DNA of 64,000 nt, from NCBI RefSeq assembly GCF_040253615.1, contig NZ_JBEJGY010000004.1, forward strand, positions 2,418,001-2,482,000, given 5' to 3'. The stretch comes from Streptomyces sp. Edi4. Its GTDB lineage: Bacteria; Actinomycetota; Actinomycetes; Streptomycetales; Streptomycetaceae. A model generated the notes under the pieces. It did not search any database and had not been told where the DNA came from. It worked only from the letters and a program-made list of their open reading frames with translations. This document shows, in pieces, positions 9,151-17,035 of this stretch. Position numbers and translations under genes: made by a program. Numbering within the stretch: position 1 is the first letter of the stretch; every line of letters starts with the position of its first letter.

Positions 9151-11265
9151 ATGCCCACCGACGCCCCCGCGCCCCCGCCCGTCACCGCCACCCACTGCCC
9201 GTACTGCTCGCTCCAGTGCGGCATGGGGCTGCGGGCCGCGAGCGGCGCGCCCGGCGGCCTCGAAGTGGTCCTGCGCGACTTCCCCGTGAACCGGGGCGCC
9301 CTGTGCGGCAAGGGCAGCTCCGCTCCCGCCCTCCTCGACCGGAGGCTGCGCCTGACCGAACCACTGATCCGCAACGCCGCCACCGGACGGCTCGAACCTG
9401 CCACCTGGGACGCGGCGCTGGCCCTGGTGGCCGCGCGGCTCGGCGCGGTCGGCGAGGAGCACGGCCCGGACGCGGTCGGGGTGTTCGGGGGCGGCGGCCT
9501 GACCAACGAGAAGGCGTACGCGCTCGGGAAGTTCGCCCGCGTGGTGCTCAAGACCTCCGCCATCGACTACAACGGGCGGTTTTGCATGTCGTCGGCGGCG
9601 GCCGCCCACCAGCGGGCGTTCGGCGTGGACCGGGGGCTGCCGTTCCCGCTCCAGGACGTGGCGCGGACCGGCTGTGTGATCCTGGCGGGCTCGAACCTGG
9701 CCGAGACCATGCCGCCCGCCGTGCGTTATCTGCGGGAACTGCGGGAGAACGGCGGCAAGTTGATCGTGGTCGATCCCCGCAGGACCAGGACGGCCGAGCA
9801 GGCGGATCTCCATCTGGCACCGCGCCCGGGCACCGACCTCGCCCTCGCCCTTGGCCTGCTGCACCTGGTGGTGGCCCAGGGGCGCACCGACGAGGCGTTC
9901 ATAGCCCGGCGGACCACGGGCTGGGAGGCGGCGCGGACGGCGGTGATGGCGCACTGGCCGGAGCTGGTGGAGAAGATCACCGGGGTGCCTGTGCCCCAAC
10001 TGCGCGCGGCCGTCGACCTGTTCTGCGACGCGCCGGACGGCATGGTGCTGACCGCGCGCGGCGCCGAGCAGCACGCCAGCGGCACCGACACGGTGGGCGC
10101 CTGGATCAACTTCTGTCTCGCGACCGGACGGGCGGGCCGGCCCTTGTCCGGATACGGTTGCCTCACCGGCCAGGGCAACGGCCAGGGCGGCCGCGAACAC
10201 GGCCAGAAAGCCGATCAGTTGCCCGGCTACCGCAAACTGACCGACCCCCGGGCACGCGCCCATGTGGCGGACGTGTGGGGAGTGCCCGCGGACTCGCTGC
10301 CCGGGCCAGGGCCCAGCGCGTACGAACTCCTCGACGCGCTCGGCGGCGAGGTGCGGGCACTGCTCGTGATGGGCTCGAACCCGGTGATCTCGGCGCCGCG
10401 CGCGGCCCACATCGAAGGCAGGCTGCGCGCGCTGGACTTCCTGGCCGTCGCGGACGTGGTGCTCTCGGAGACCGCCGAACTCGCGGACGTGGTGCTGCCG
10501 GTGACGCAGTGGGCGGAGGAGACCGGCACGATGACCAACCTGGAGGGCCGGGTGCTGCTGCGCCGGGCCGCCCTCGCCCCACCGGACGGCGTACGCGGCG
10601 ACCTGTCCGTTCTCAACGCCCTTGCCGCGCTGTTGGGTTGCGAGAAGATGGCGAAGAAGTTCCCCGCCGACCCCGAGACGGTGTTCCAGGAGCTGCGCCG
10701 GGCGTCGGCGGGCGGCGCGGCCGACTACGCGGGCATCAGCTACCGCCGCATCGAGGCCGAGGACGGCGTGTTCTGGCCCTGCCCCGACGAGGACCACCCG
10801 GGCACACCCCGGCTCTTCCTCGAACGGTTCGCGACGGATGACGGGCGGGCCAGGTTCGTCGAGGTCACCCACAGGGGCCCCGAGGAGGAGACCGACGCCG
10901 AGTATCCGCTGGTGCTCACCACCGGACGCGTGCTCGCGCAGTACCAGTCGGGCGCGCAGACCCGGCGCGTCCCCGAACTCGACGCGGCGGCGCCCGGCGC
11001 CTTCGTGGAGCTGCACCCCCTGCTCGCCGGCCGGATCGGGGTGGCCGAGGGCGACGCGGTGACGGTGACCTCCCGGCGCGGGCACGCCACCGCCCCGGCC
11101 CGCGTCACCGCCGCGATCCGCTCCGACACCGTGTTCATGCCGTTCCACTGGCCGGGCGAGGGCCGGGCCAACAACCTCACCAACCCCGCGCTCGACCCGG
11201 TGTCCAGGATGCCCGAGTTCAAGGCGTGCGCGGTACGGGTGGAGCGGGCGGGACCGGCCGCCTGA
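9151..11265 (+). CDS. narB: Assimilatory nitrate reductase catalytic subunit
   Basis: A 704-residue molybdopterin oxidoreductase of the NasA/NarB type that reduces nitrate to nitrite in the cytoplasm. The N-terminal [4Fe-4S] ligands are Cys16, Cys19, Cys23 and Cys52, with the conserved Lys54 two residues on, which relays electrons to the bis-MGD cofactor. Downstream blocks include NGRFCMSSAAAAHQRAFG, GSNLAETMPPAVRYL, GYGCLTGQGNGQGGREHGQ and the C-terminal MGD-binding LTTGRVLAQYQSGAQTR. There is no signal peptide and no C-terminal NADH domain, so a separate electron donor is needed. I chose ATG 9151 because it places the Fe-S motif normally; the 24 upstream residues of open frame look random. 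The 3' end overlaps the convergent GGCT-like gene by 47 bp. Confidence 0.93.
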   Translation: MPTDAPAPPPVTATHCPYCSLQCGMGLRAASGAPGGLEVVLRDFPVNRGALCGKGSSAPALLDRRLRLTEPLIRNAATGRLEPATWDAALALVAARLGAVGEEHGPDAVGVFGGGGLTNEKAYALGKFARVVLKTSAIDYNGRFCMSSAAAAHQRAFGVDRGLPFPLQDVARTGCVILAGSNLAETMPPAVRYLRELRENGGKLIVVDPRRTRTAEQADLHLAPRPGTDLALALGLLHLVVAQGRTDEAFIARRTTGWEAARTAVMAHWPELVEKITGVPVPQLRAAVDLFCDAPDGMVLTARGAEQHASGTDTVGAWINFCLATGRAGRPLSGYGCLTGQGNGQGGREHGQKADQLPGYRKLTDPRARAHVADVWGVPADSLPGPGPSAYELLDALGGEVRALLVMGSNPVISAPRAAHIEGRLRALDFLAVADVVLSETAELADVVLPVTQWAEETGTMTNLEGRVLLRRAALAPPDGVRGDLSVLNALAALLGCEKMAKKFPADPETVFQELRRASAGGAADYAGISYRRIEAEDGVFWPCPDEDHPGTPRLFLERFATDDGRARFVEVTHRGPEEETDAEYPLVLTTGRVLAQYQSGAQTRRVPELDAAAPGAFVELHPLLAGRIGVAEGDAVTVTSRRGHATAPARVTAAIRSDTVFMPFHWPGEGRANNLTNPALDPVSRMPEFKACAVRVERAGPAA

Positions 11266-11707
11266 GCCAGTCGCCGCCGGGGATCGCGGTGCCGCCCGCG
11301 CGCAGCTCTCGGGCGAGGCGGGGCGCCGCGAGATAGACCCAGGACCACACGGAGCGCCCCTCGACGGCGACCTCGCGCGCCACCCGGTCGTAGACGTTAC
11401 GGGGGTCCCCGGCCCCGAAGTACTCCTCCAACTCATCCAGCGCGCCCAGGAGTTGTGGGTAGTCGGCGGGGGCGATCTCGACGAGAGTGCCGGTGACCGC
11501 AGGGACCCCGGGCCCGGCCGCGCCGCCTTCGAGCGCGGCATGCGCCAGGGCGTACGGGTAGCCGGGCCCGTCGTACAGGACAGCGCCGGCCAGCAGCGCC
11601 GGTCGCTCCGCAACCGTACGGCCACGCAGGAACCGCCGGTGGTAGCGCTCACCGGGGCGCAACGTGCCGTACACGAAGAAGGGGAGCGCGGGCTCGGCGC
11701 GGCTCAT
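11219..11707 (-). CDS. Gamma-glutamylcyclotransferase-like (AIG2/GGCT) protein
   Basis: A 162-residue protein of the GGCT/AIG2 fold. The diagnostic FFVYGTLRPGERYHRRFL substrate loop is at the N-terminus, a conserved acid lies in LGALDELEEYFG, and YDRVAREVAVEGRSVWSWVYL follows. Characterised relatives form 5-oxoproline from gamma-glutamyl compounds, but many bacterial members have unknown substrates. The ATG (11705-11707) overlaps the stop codon of cutA as ATGA, so translational coupling is likely. The last 47 bp lie inside the 3' end of narB on the other strand. Confidence 0.82.
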   Translation of the reverse strand: MSRAEPALPFFVYGTLRPGERYHRRFLRGRTVAERPALLAGAVLYDGPGYPYALAHAALEGGAAGPGVPAVTGTLVEIAPADYPQLLGALDELEEYFGAGDPRNVYDRVAREVAVEGRSVWSWVYLAAPRLARELRAGGTAIPGGDWLRRPVPPAPPVPRTP

Positions 11708-12213
11708 CGCACGGTCGGGTCGGTCGGGTCGGTCGGGTCGGTCGGGTCGGGGGCCCCGGTCGTCCCGGCCGACTCGGAGGTCCCGGCCGACTCGGAGGTC
11801 CCGGCCGGCGCCGTCGTCTCTGCCGACCCGGCCGACGCAACCTTCTCAGTCACCTCAGTCACCTCAGTCACCTCAGCCGCCTCCACCGCCTCCGCCGTCT
11901 CAGCCGTGATCCACGCCAGGTACGCCGGGCTGCCCGCGACCACCGGGGTCGCGATGATCTCGGGCGTCTCGTAGTCGTGGGCGGCCAGGAGGTGGCGTTC
12001 CAGGGACGGGTAGCGCGCGGTGGTGGTCTTGAAGAGCACCCGCCACTCCTGCGTCGTCTCGATGCCGCCCGCCCAGTGGTAGACGGAGGTGAGGGGCCCC
12101 GCGATCTGGGCGCAGGCCGCGAGGCGGGCCTCCACCGCGCCACGGGCCAGCGCCGCCGCCTTGTCCTGGCTGTCGGTGGTGGTGTGCACGGTCAGCGTCT
12201 GGGCCGATGTCAC
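11704..12213 (-). CDS. cutA: CutA-family divalent-ion tolerance protein with a repetitive C-terminal tail
   Basis: CutA is a small trimeric ferredoxin-fold protein linked to divalent-metal tolerance. The core here (about residues 1-105) has the hallmark VEARLAACAQI, TSVYHWAGGIETTQEWRVLFKT and DYETPEIIATPV. The usual family length is about 105-115 residues; this protein has 169. The extra 60 are low complexity: TEVTEVTE, TSESAGTSESAG and TDPTDPTDPTDP, encoded by 9- and 18-bp tandem repeats. The start is GTG 12213, with GGGAGGA upstream; the longer open frame adds only a Pro/Gly/Arg-rich stretch. It is translationally coupled to the downstream GGCT-like gene. Confidence 0.86.
   Translation of the reverse strand: MTSAQTLTVHTTTDSQDKAAALARGAVEARLAACAQIAGPLTSVYHWAGGIETTQEWRVLFKTTTARYPSLERHLLAAHDYETPEIIATPVVAGSPAYLAWITAETAEAVEAAEVTEVTEVTEKVASAGSAETTAPAGTSESAGTSESAGTTGAPDPTDPTDPTDPTVR
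11713..11885 (-). repeat. Tandem short repeats encoding the CutA tail
   Basis: Three neighbouring repeat tracts, all multiples of three bases: about four copies of a 9-bp GTCGGGTCG-type unit near 11713-11748, two copies of an 18-bp unit near 11770-11806, and three copies of TCAGTCACC near 11849-11875 on the + strand. Confidence 0.75.
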
Positions 12214-12348
12214 GGCGTCCTCCCTCGGTGGTGGTCCCGGGCCCGGCCGGGACGGCGAGCGCCACCCCGGCCCGGGCGTGGATCCCGATCCTGCCGGACG
12301 CGCCGGGCCGGGCGCCACGTCACCGGCGCCGTCTCGCCACCACCGCCC

Positions 12349-13005
12349 TCAGGCGGCGTAGGGGCGGACCTGCTTGGCGTCGCGCAGCGCGAGCGCCCAC
12401 CAGGTCACCTGGTCGAGCATCTTCTTGACGGCCGCGTCCGCCTGCGAGGGCTCGCGGTGCTCGCCCTCCTCGTCGAACAGGCCGTGCACGTGCTGGAAGC
12501 TGACCCCGTCCCGCACGGTGACGGCGTGCAGCTCGGCGAAGACCTGCCGCAGCTGCTCGACGGCGCGCAGACCGCCGGAGACCCCGCCGTACGAGACGAA
12601 GCCGACAGGCTTGGCCTGCCACTGCGTGTAGTGCCAGTCGATGAGGTTCTTCAAGGGGGCGGGGAAGGAGTGGTTGTACTCGGGGGTGATCACGACGAAG
12701 GCGTCGGCGTCGGCCAACTTCGGCGAGGTGACGGCGAGTTGGGCGGCGACGGCGGGCGAGGGGTTGTGGGAGAGGGTGGTCGGCAGTTCGGTCTCGGCGA
12801 GGTCGAGCACGTCGATGGCCAGGCCCTGGTGTTCGCGGGCCCGGGCCAGGAACCACTCGGCGACGACCGGCGCGAAGCGGCCCTCGCGGTTGGAGGCGAT
12901 GACGACGGCGAGCCGAAGAGGAGCCTGCTCGGCGCCGGTGGTGGCCCCGGTGGCGGTGTCGGTGTCGGTGTCCGTAGCGGTGGTGATGTCCGTGGTGATG
13001 TCCAT
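12349..13005 (-). CDS. NADPH-dependent FMN reductase family protein (SoxR target)
   Basis: A 218-residue flavodoxin-fold NAD(P)H:FMN/quinone reductase. The FMN phosphate loop is ASNREGRFAPVVAEWF. The family motif ITPEYNHSFPAPLKNLIDW follows, then YGGVSGGLRAVEQLRQV. A short N-terminal extension rich in TDTDTD and TATG is encoded by GTGTCG-type repeats and is not part of the fold. The gene is preceded by a perfectly placed SoxR box. I recall a reductase at the equivalent place being a member of the small S. coelicolor SoxR regulon, so a role in the response to redox-active compounds is likely. The ATG lies seven bases after the -10, implying a leaderless mRNA. Confidence 0.88.
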   Translation of the reverse strand: MDITTDITTATDTDTDTATGATTGAEQAPLRLAVVIASNREGRFAPVVAEWFLARAREHQGLAIDVLDLAETELPTTLSHNPSPAVAAQLAVTSPKLADADAFVVITPEYNHSFPAPLKNLIDWHYTQWQAKPVGFVSYGGVSGGLRAVEQLRQVFAELHAVTVRDGVSFQHVHGLFDEEGEHREPSQADAAVKKMLDQVTWWALALRDAKQVRPYAA

Positions 13006-13012
13006 GGCGAGA

Positions 13013-13043
13013 AGGATTCAACCTCAAGCCCAGTTGAGGTCAA
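13013..13043 (-). promoter_or_regulatory. SoxR box inside a 19-bp-spacer promoter
   Basis: CCTCAAGCCCAGTTGAGG at 13022-13039 matches the enterobacterial soxS operator CCTCAAGTTAACTTGAGG at 13 of 18 positions, with both arms intact. On the - strand, TTGACC (13038-13043) and AATCCT (13013-13018) are exactly 19 bp apart. That overlong spacer is the hallmark of MerR/SoxR-controlled promoters. Transcription would begin at or next to the ATG of the reductase gene. Confidence 0.85.
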
Positions 13044-13074
13044 GCCCGGGCGTCGGCGAACTATGTTGAGGCGC

Positions 13075-13863
13075 ATGACACTTCCGTACGTCGAGATCGA
13101 CGGCCGTCCCGCGAACGCCGAGAACCTCCTCGTTCCCGCGCTGACCGGCGGCTACGGGCACTACACCGCCATGCAGGTGCGCGACGCGTGCGTGCGTGGT
13201 CTCGCCCACCATCTGACCCGTCTCGACCGTGCCAACCGCGAGCTGTTCGGCCCGGCTCTCGACGGCGGCCGGGTCCGCGCGCTGGTGGCCGGGGCCCTGG
13301 ACGCGGCGGGCACGCGGGACGCGGCCGTACGGGTCTACGTGTACGGGCCCGAGGACGCGCCCACCGTGATGGTCGTCGTGAACGAGCCCGTCGACATGCC
13401 CTCCGGCGCCCAGTCGCTGCTGTCCGTGCCCTACGAGCGGCCGGTCGCCCACCTCAAGCACCTCGGCGGGTTCGCGCAGGCCTACTACGGCCGCCTCGCC
13501 CGGCGCCAGGGCTTCACCGACGCCCTTCTGACCGGCCCCGGTGGCGTGATCGCGGAGGGCGCGGTCACCAACATCGCCTTCTGGGACGGGACTTCGGTGG
13601 TCTGGCCCGACCGTCCCGCGCTGCCCGGCGTCACCCGGGCCGTACTCGAACCCCGTCTGGCGGACCACGGCCTGAAGTCGACCCGCCGTGAGGTGACCCT
13701 GGCGGGCCTTGCCACGTACGGCGCGGCCTTCGTCACGAACGCGCGCGGCATCGCCCCGGTGGGGCGCGTCGACGAGCGGGAGTTCGCGGTGGACGCGGAG
13801 CTGATGAAGGTGGTGTGGCGAACGTTCGAGGAAACCCCCTGGGACCCGATCCACCCGGGGTGA
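13075..13863 (+). CDS. Class IV aminotransferase (PLP fold type IV)
   Basis: A 262-residue fold-type IV PLP enzyme of the BCAT / D-amino-acid transaminase / aminodeoxychorismate lyase superfamily. The Schiff-base lysine is in HLKHLGGFAQAYYGR. The PLP phosphate region is GGVIAEGAVTNIAFWDG, and LPGVTRAVL and FVTNARGIAPVG follow. Which reaction it runs cannot be read from sequence alone; the short length fits the aminodeoxychorismate lyase-like group. ATG 13075 is preferred over ATG 13063 because TTGAGG lies just upstream. It is transcribed away from the SoxR-controlled reductase; their shared gap is only about 70 bp. Confidence 0.86.
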   Translation: MTLPYVEIDGRPANAENLLVPALTGGYGHYTAMQVRDACVRGLAHHLTRLDRANRELFGPALDGGRVRALVAGALDAAGTRDAAVRVYVYGPEDAPTVMVVVNEPVDMPSGAQSLLSVPYERPVAHLKHLGGFAQAYYGRLARRQGFTDALLTGPGGVIAEGAVTNIAFWDGTSVVWPDRPALPGVTRAVLEPRLADHGLKSTRREVTLAGLATYGAAFVTNARGIAPVGRVDEREFAVDAELMKVVWRTFEETPWDPIHPG

Positions 13864-14042
13864 ACCACACCGCACGGCGGCGGGGGCGAGGGCGGGGCGC
13901 TGCGGGGCAGGGCCCGGCGGGGCGGTCACCCGTAACTCGTACGGCCCCGGGTCTCACCCTTTTGTCCCCCGCCGGCGGGCGCCGGGGCCGGGGTGGCTCT
14001 TAGGTCGTAGGCAGTAGCTTCTGCCTCGCCCACGGAGGACCC

Positions 14043-14675
14043 ATGCGTGCTGCCCGACTCCTGACGAGCGCCCTGCTGGCGGGCGCCGCCGTGCTGGGCC
14101 CGGCGGGTGCGCTCGCGTACGCCGACGCCGAGCCCGGCGGACCGCCGGATCCCGGGGCGACGAGCGCGTCCCCGGGTGCGACGGTGGCCGGGCGCTCCAC
14201 CGCCTGCGGATCGGCGCGCTGCGCGAACGCCAGGAACGCCAAGAACGCCGAAAACACCAAAAACACCGAGACCGCCGAGACGCGCCCCGGGGTCGACGCC
14301 AGCGGCGATCAGCCGGGCCGCGACACGCCGTGGGACCCCAAGGACCAGGGGGCCCGCGACAAACCGTGGGACGTCAAGGACCGCACGGGACGCGACAAGC
14401 CGTGGGACGTCAAGGACCGCACGGGACGCGACAAACCCTGGGACGTCAAGGACTCCCCCGGTCACGACAGGCCCTGGGACGTCAAGGATCAGCCGGGGCG
14501 CGTCAAACCGTGGGAGGGCGACGAGCCACGGGGTCATGTCAGAACCGGGGTCGGCGGCAGCGTCCGCCCCGACACCACCGAGATCGCGGTGGGCGCGGCG
14601 GTACTGGCCGCGGCCGCCGTGGGCGGCACCTGGCTGCTGCGTCGCCGGGCGAGCGGCGCGCAGGGCCGGGGCTGA
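14043..14675 (+). CDS. Repeat-containing secreted surface protein with C-terminal anchor
   Basis: No family recognised. The 210-residue protein has a Sec signal peptide (RAARLLTSALLAGAAVLG..., likely cleavage near ALA-YA at about 25-27), two cysteines (55 and 60) and an Asn/Lys/Thr-rich stretch at 61-80. Six exact-length 12-residue repeats of the form RDKPWDVKDRTG follow, with tryptophans at 97, 109, 121, 133, 145 and 157. Then comes RPDTT (175-179), a hydrophobic span (180-199) and an RRR tail. That C-terminus has the layout of a sortase sorting signal, with xPxTx in place of LPXTG. The sortase gene begins six bases downstream, so a dedicated enzyme/substrate pair is likely. Alternatively the hydrophobic tail is a plain membrane anchor. 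Confidence 0.78.
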   Translation: MRAARLLTSALLAGAAVLGPAGALAYADAEPGGPPDPGATSASPGATVAGRSTACGSARCANARNAKNAENTKNTETAETRPGVDASGDQPGRDTPWDPKDQGARDKPWDVKDRTGRDKPWDVKDRTGRDKPWDVKDSPGHDRPWDVKDQPGRVKPWEGDEPRGHVRTGVGGSVRPDTTEIAVGAAVLAAAAVGGTWLLRRRASGAQGRG

Positions 14676-14681
14676 CCGCCC

Positions 14682-15419
14682 TTGTCGACCGGGGGCGCCC
14701 GGCGCGACGCGGGCTGGCTGGTGGTGATCGCCGCGTTCGCCGGGATCTGGTTGATCGAGCGAGGACTGGAGACCGTGGAGCCGCCCCGGCCCGCCAGGGC
14801 CGAGGCGTTCGCGGCAGGACCGGCGGGAGCTGGGAGCAGGGGAGCGTCCCGCGACGGGATCGCGGCTGATCCCAGGAGCGGGTCCGCCGTGCGGTCCGGG
14901 ACCGAACTCCCGCCCCCCGACGGCCTCCCGCCCGCCGAACCCGTACGGGTCAAGATCCCGGCGATCGGCGTGGACGCGCCCGTGACGCGGCTCGGCCTCG
15001 GCGCCGGCCACACCCTGGACGTGCCGCCGCCGGGCAGCACGAACATGGCGGGCTGGTACAAGGACGGCACGCCGCCGGGCACCCGGGGCACGTCCGTGAT
15101 GGCGGGCCACGTCGACGACGCGCGCGGTCCCGCCGTCTTCTACGCGCTGGGCGCGCTGAAGAAGGGCAGCCGGGTCGAGGTGACCCGCGCCGACGGACTG
15201 ACGGCGGTGTTCGACGTCGACGCGGTCGAGGTGTACGAGAACGAGGCGTTCCCGGACGCCAAGGTGTACGGCGCCGCGCCCCGCCCGGAGCTGCGCCTGA
15301 TCACCTGCGGCGGCGGCTTCTCCCCGGGGACCGGCTACCGGGGCAACGTGGTCGCCTTCGCCCACCTGACCGGCGTGCTCCGCCCACCCGCCCACACGGG
15401 TCCGGAACGCGCCCTCTGA
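14682..15419 (+). CDS. Class E/F-type sortase
   Basis: A 245-residue transpeptidase that cuts a sorting motif and links the protein to the cell wall or another acceptor. An N-terminal signal anchor (WLVVIAAFAGIWLI, about 12-25) precedes a Pro/Ala-rich spacer. The sortase domain runs from about residue 88 and carries the catalytic triad His143 (VMAGHVDD), Cys209 (LITCGG) and Arg220 (GYRGNVV). The start is probably TTG 14682, six bases after the stop of the repeat protein; a GTG inside the anchor is the alternative. Adjacency to a protein with a noncanonical sorting-like tail suggests that protein as the substrate. The short domain and absent C-terminal helix match the class F group common in actinobacteria. 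Confidence 0.88.
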   Translation: MSTGGARRDAGWLVVIAAFAGIWLIERGLETVEPPRPARAEAFAAGPAGAGSRGASRDGIAADPRSGSAVRSGTELPPPDGLPPAEPVRVKIPAIGVDAPVTRLGLGAGHTLDVPPPGSTNMAGWYKDGTPPGTRGTSVMAGHVDDARGPAVFYALGALKKGSRVEVTRADGLTAVFDVDAVEVYENEAFPDAKVYGAAPRPELRLITCGGGFSPGTGYRGNVVAFAHLTGVLRPPAHTGPERAL

Positions 15420-15428
15420 ACGAACGGG

Positions 15429-15486
15429 CCCGGCGCCGGGCGGGGTTGGCGCAGACCCTCCCGGCGCCGGGCAGGGTTGGCGCAGG
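15429..15486. repeat. Two tandem 31-bp GC-rich repeats
   Basis: CCCGGCGCCGGG occurs at 15429 and again at 15460, each followed by a GGGTTGGCGCAG-type sequence. The pair lies between the sortase and the convergent TSUP gene. The palindromic core could form a hairpin that ends transcription. Confidence 0.5.
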
Positions 15487-15508
15487 CCCGCCGCGCCCCG
15501 CGCCGCCC

Positions 15509-16288
15509 TCACGCGTTCCACTGGTCGAAGGCCAGCTTCGCGATCAGGGAGAAGACGACCACCAGCAGCACACCCCGGACGAACTCGCTGCCCCTGCTCA
15601 GTGCCATCCGCGCGCCGATCATGCCGCCCGCCAGATTGAACACCGCCATGATCGCGGCCAGTTGCCACAGCACGTTGCCCTGGTAGGCGAACATCGCGAG
15701 CGCGCCCGCGTTGGTGCAGACGTTCACGATCTTGGCGGTGGCGCTCGCCGTCACCAGGTCGAGGTGGAGCACGGCCGTGAGGGCGAGGACCAGGAACGTA
15801 CCGGTCCCGGGGCCGAAGAGCCCGTCGTAGAGGCCGATGCCGCCGCCGACGAGCACGACCGCCGTCACGGCGCGGGCCCGGGTGACGGGCCGCCCGCCGG
15901 CCGCCGTCCCGAACGCGGGCTTGAACATCACGAACGCCGCCACCCCCAGCAGCACGACCAGAATCACCGGCCGCAACACCGCGCTGCTGATACCGGCCGC
16001 GAAGAACGCCCCGGTCATGGAGCCCACGAGCGCCGCGAGCCCGATCCGCACCGCGGACTTCACCTGAACGGGCGCCTTGCGCACATACGTCACGGCCGCA
16101 CCGGAGGTGCCCACGATGGCAACGGCCTTGTTGGTGCCCAGGATGTGCGCCGCCGGAACGTGCGGCAGGCCCAGCAGCAGCGCGGGCAGCATGAGCAGTC
16201 CGCCCCCGCCGACCACCGCGTCGATCCAGCCGGCCGCGCCGGCGGCGAGACAGAGCACGATGAGCATGGTCAGCGATATGTCGGGCAC
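15509..16288 (-). CDS. TSUP (TauE/SafE) family permease
   Basis: A 259-residue integral membrane protein with about eight hydrophobic segments. It has the family hallmark GWIDAVVGGGGLLMLPALLLG in the first repeat and GLYDGLFGPGTGTFLVLAL in the second. Members export or import sulfite, sulfoacetate, taurine-related compounds or simply unknown organic anions. Nothing nearby fixes the substrate. It is convergent with the sortase gene and transcribed in the same direction as the two-component genes to its right, 67 bp away from the response regulator stop. Confidence 0.87.
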   Translation of the reverse strand: MPDISLTMLIVLCLAAGAAGWIDAVVGGGGLLMLPALLLGLPHVPAAHILGTNKAVAIVGTSGAAVTYVRKAPVQVKSAVRIGLAALVGSMTGAFFAAGISSAVLRPVILVVLLGVAAFVMFKPAFGTAAGGRPVTRARAVTAVVLVGGGIGLYDGLFGPGTGTFLVLALTAVLHLDLVTASATAKIVNVCTNAGALAMFAYQGNVLWQLAAIMAVFNLAGGMIGARMALSRGSEFVRGVLLVVVFSLIAKLAFDQWNA

Positions 16289-16355
16289 AGCGCGACTTTA
16301 AGGAGCGCAGCCCGCGTGCGTCCATTACTTTCGGAATGCTTGAGCCGGATCTGAG

Positions 16356-17012
16356 CTACGGCGACACGGATCGGTCCAGATACCGCAGCACCGCCAGCAC
16401 CCGACGGTGTCCCGACTCCGACGGCGGCAGATCCAGTTTGGTGAAGATGTTCGCGATGTGTTTCTCCACTGCCCGCTCCGACACCCCGAACGACGTCGCG
16501 ATGGCATGGTTGGTGCGTCCCTCCGCCATCAGCCCGAGCACATCCCGCTCGCGCGGCGTCAGCGCGTCCAGCGCCGCCGCCCGCCGGCTCGCGCCGAACA
16601 GCTGGGCCACCACCTCCGGGTCCAGCGCGGTGCCACCCGCCGCCACCCGCTCCAGGGCGTTGACGAACTCCCCGATGTCCACGACCCGTTCCTTCAGCAG
16701 ATAGCCCACACCGGCCCCTCCGTCGCCGATGAGCTGCGCCGCGTACTTGGTCTCCACATACTGCGAGAAGATCAGCACGCCGGTGCCGGGCGCCGTGCGG
16801 CGGATCTCCACGGCCGCCCTGAGTCCTTCGTCGGTCTGCGTCGGCGGCAGCCGGATGTCCACCACCGCCGCGTCCGGGCGGTGTTCGGCGACCGCGGCGA
16901 GCAGCGCCGACGCGTCCGCCACGGCGGCCGCCACCTCCACCCCGCGCAACTCCAGGAGCTGGACGAGTCCGTCGCGCAGGATCGAGGAGTCCTCGGCGAT
17001 GACAACGCGCAT
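16356..17012 (-). CDS. NarL/LuxR-type response regulator
   Basis: A 218-residue response regulator. The receiver domain has the acidic pocket AEDSS, phospho-acceptor Asp52 (VVDIRLP) and the conserved lysine in YLLKERVVD. The C-terminal LuxR helix-turn-helix is LTPRERDVLGLMAEG...SVSERAVEKH-type, here FGVSERAVEKHIANIF. It is transcribed just after its histidine kinase, whose stop lies 24 bp upstream. Another ATG at 17039 overlaps the kinase stop as ATGA and would add nine residues. I prefer 17012 because the paralogous regulator at 43564-44220 has exactly the same length. Target genes unknown; the TSUP gene follows in the same direction. Confidence 0.92.
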   Translation of the reverse strand: MRVVIAEDSSILRDGLVQLLELRGVEVAAAVADASALLAAVAEHRPDAAVVDIRLPPTQTDEGLRAAVEIRRTAPGTGVLIFSQYVETKYAAQLIGDGGAGVGYLLKERVVDIGEFVNALERVAAGGTALDPEVVAQLFGASRRAAALDALTPRERDVLGLMAEGRTNHAIATSFGVSERAVEKHIANIFTKLDLPPSESGHRRVLAVLRYLDRSVSP

Positions 17013-17035
17013 GAATCGACCCGTTCCGTTCTCAC

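Noticed and set aside
8155..11652. 1165-codon - strand open frame over the SanA-like and narB genes
   Set aside because: Antisense to well-supported genes and without any family motif.
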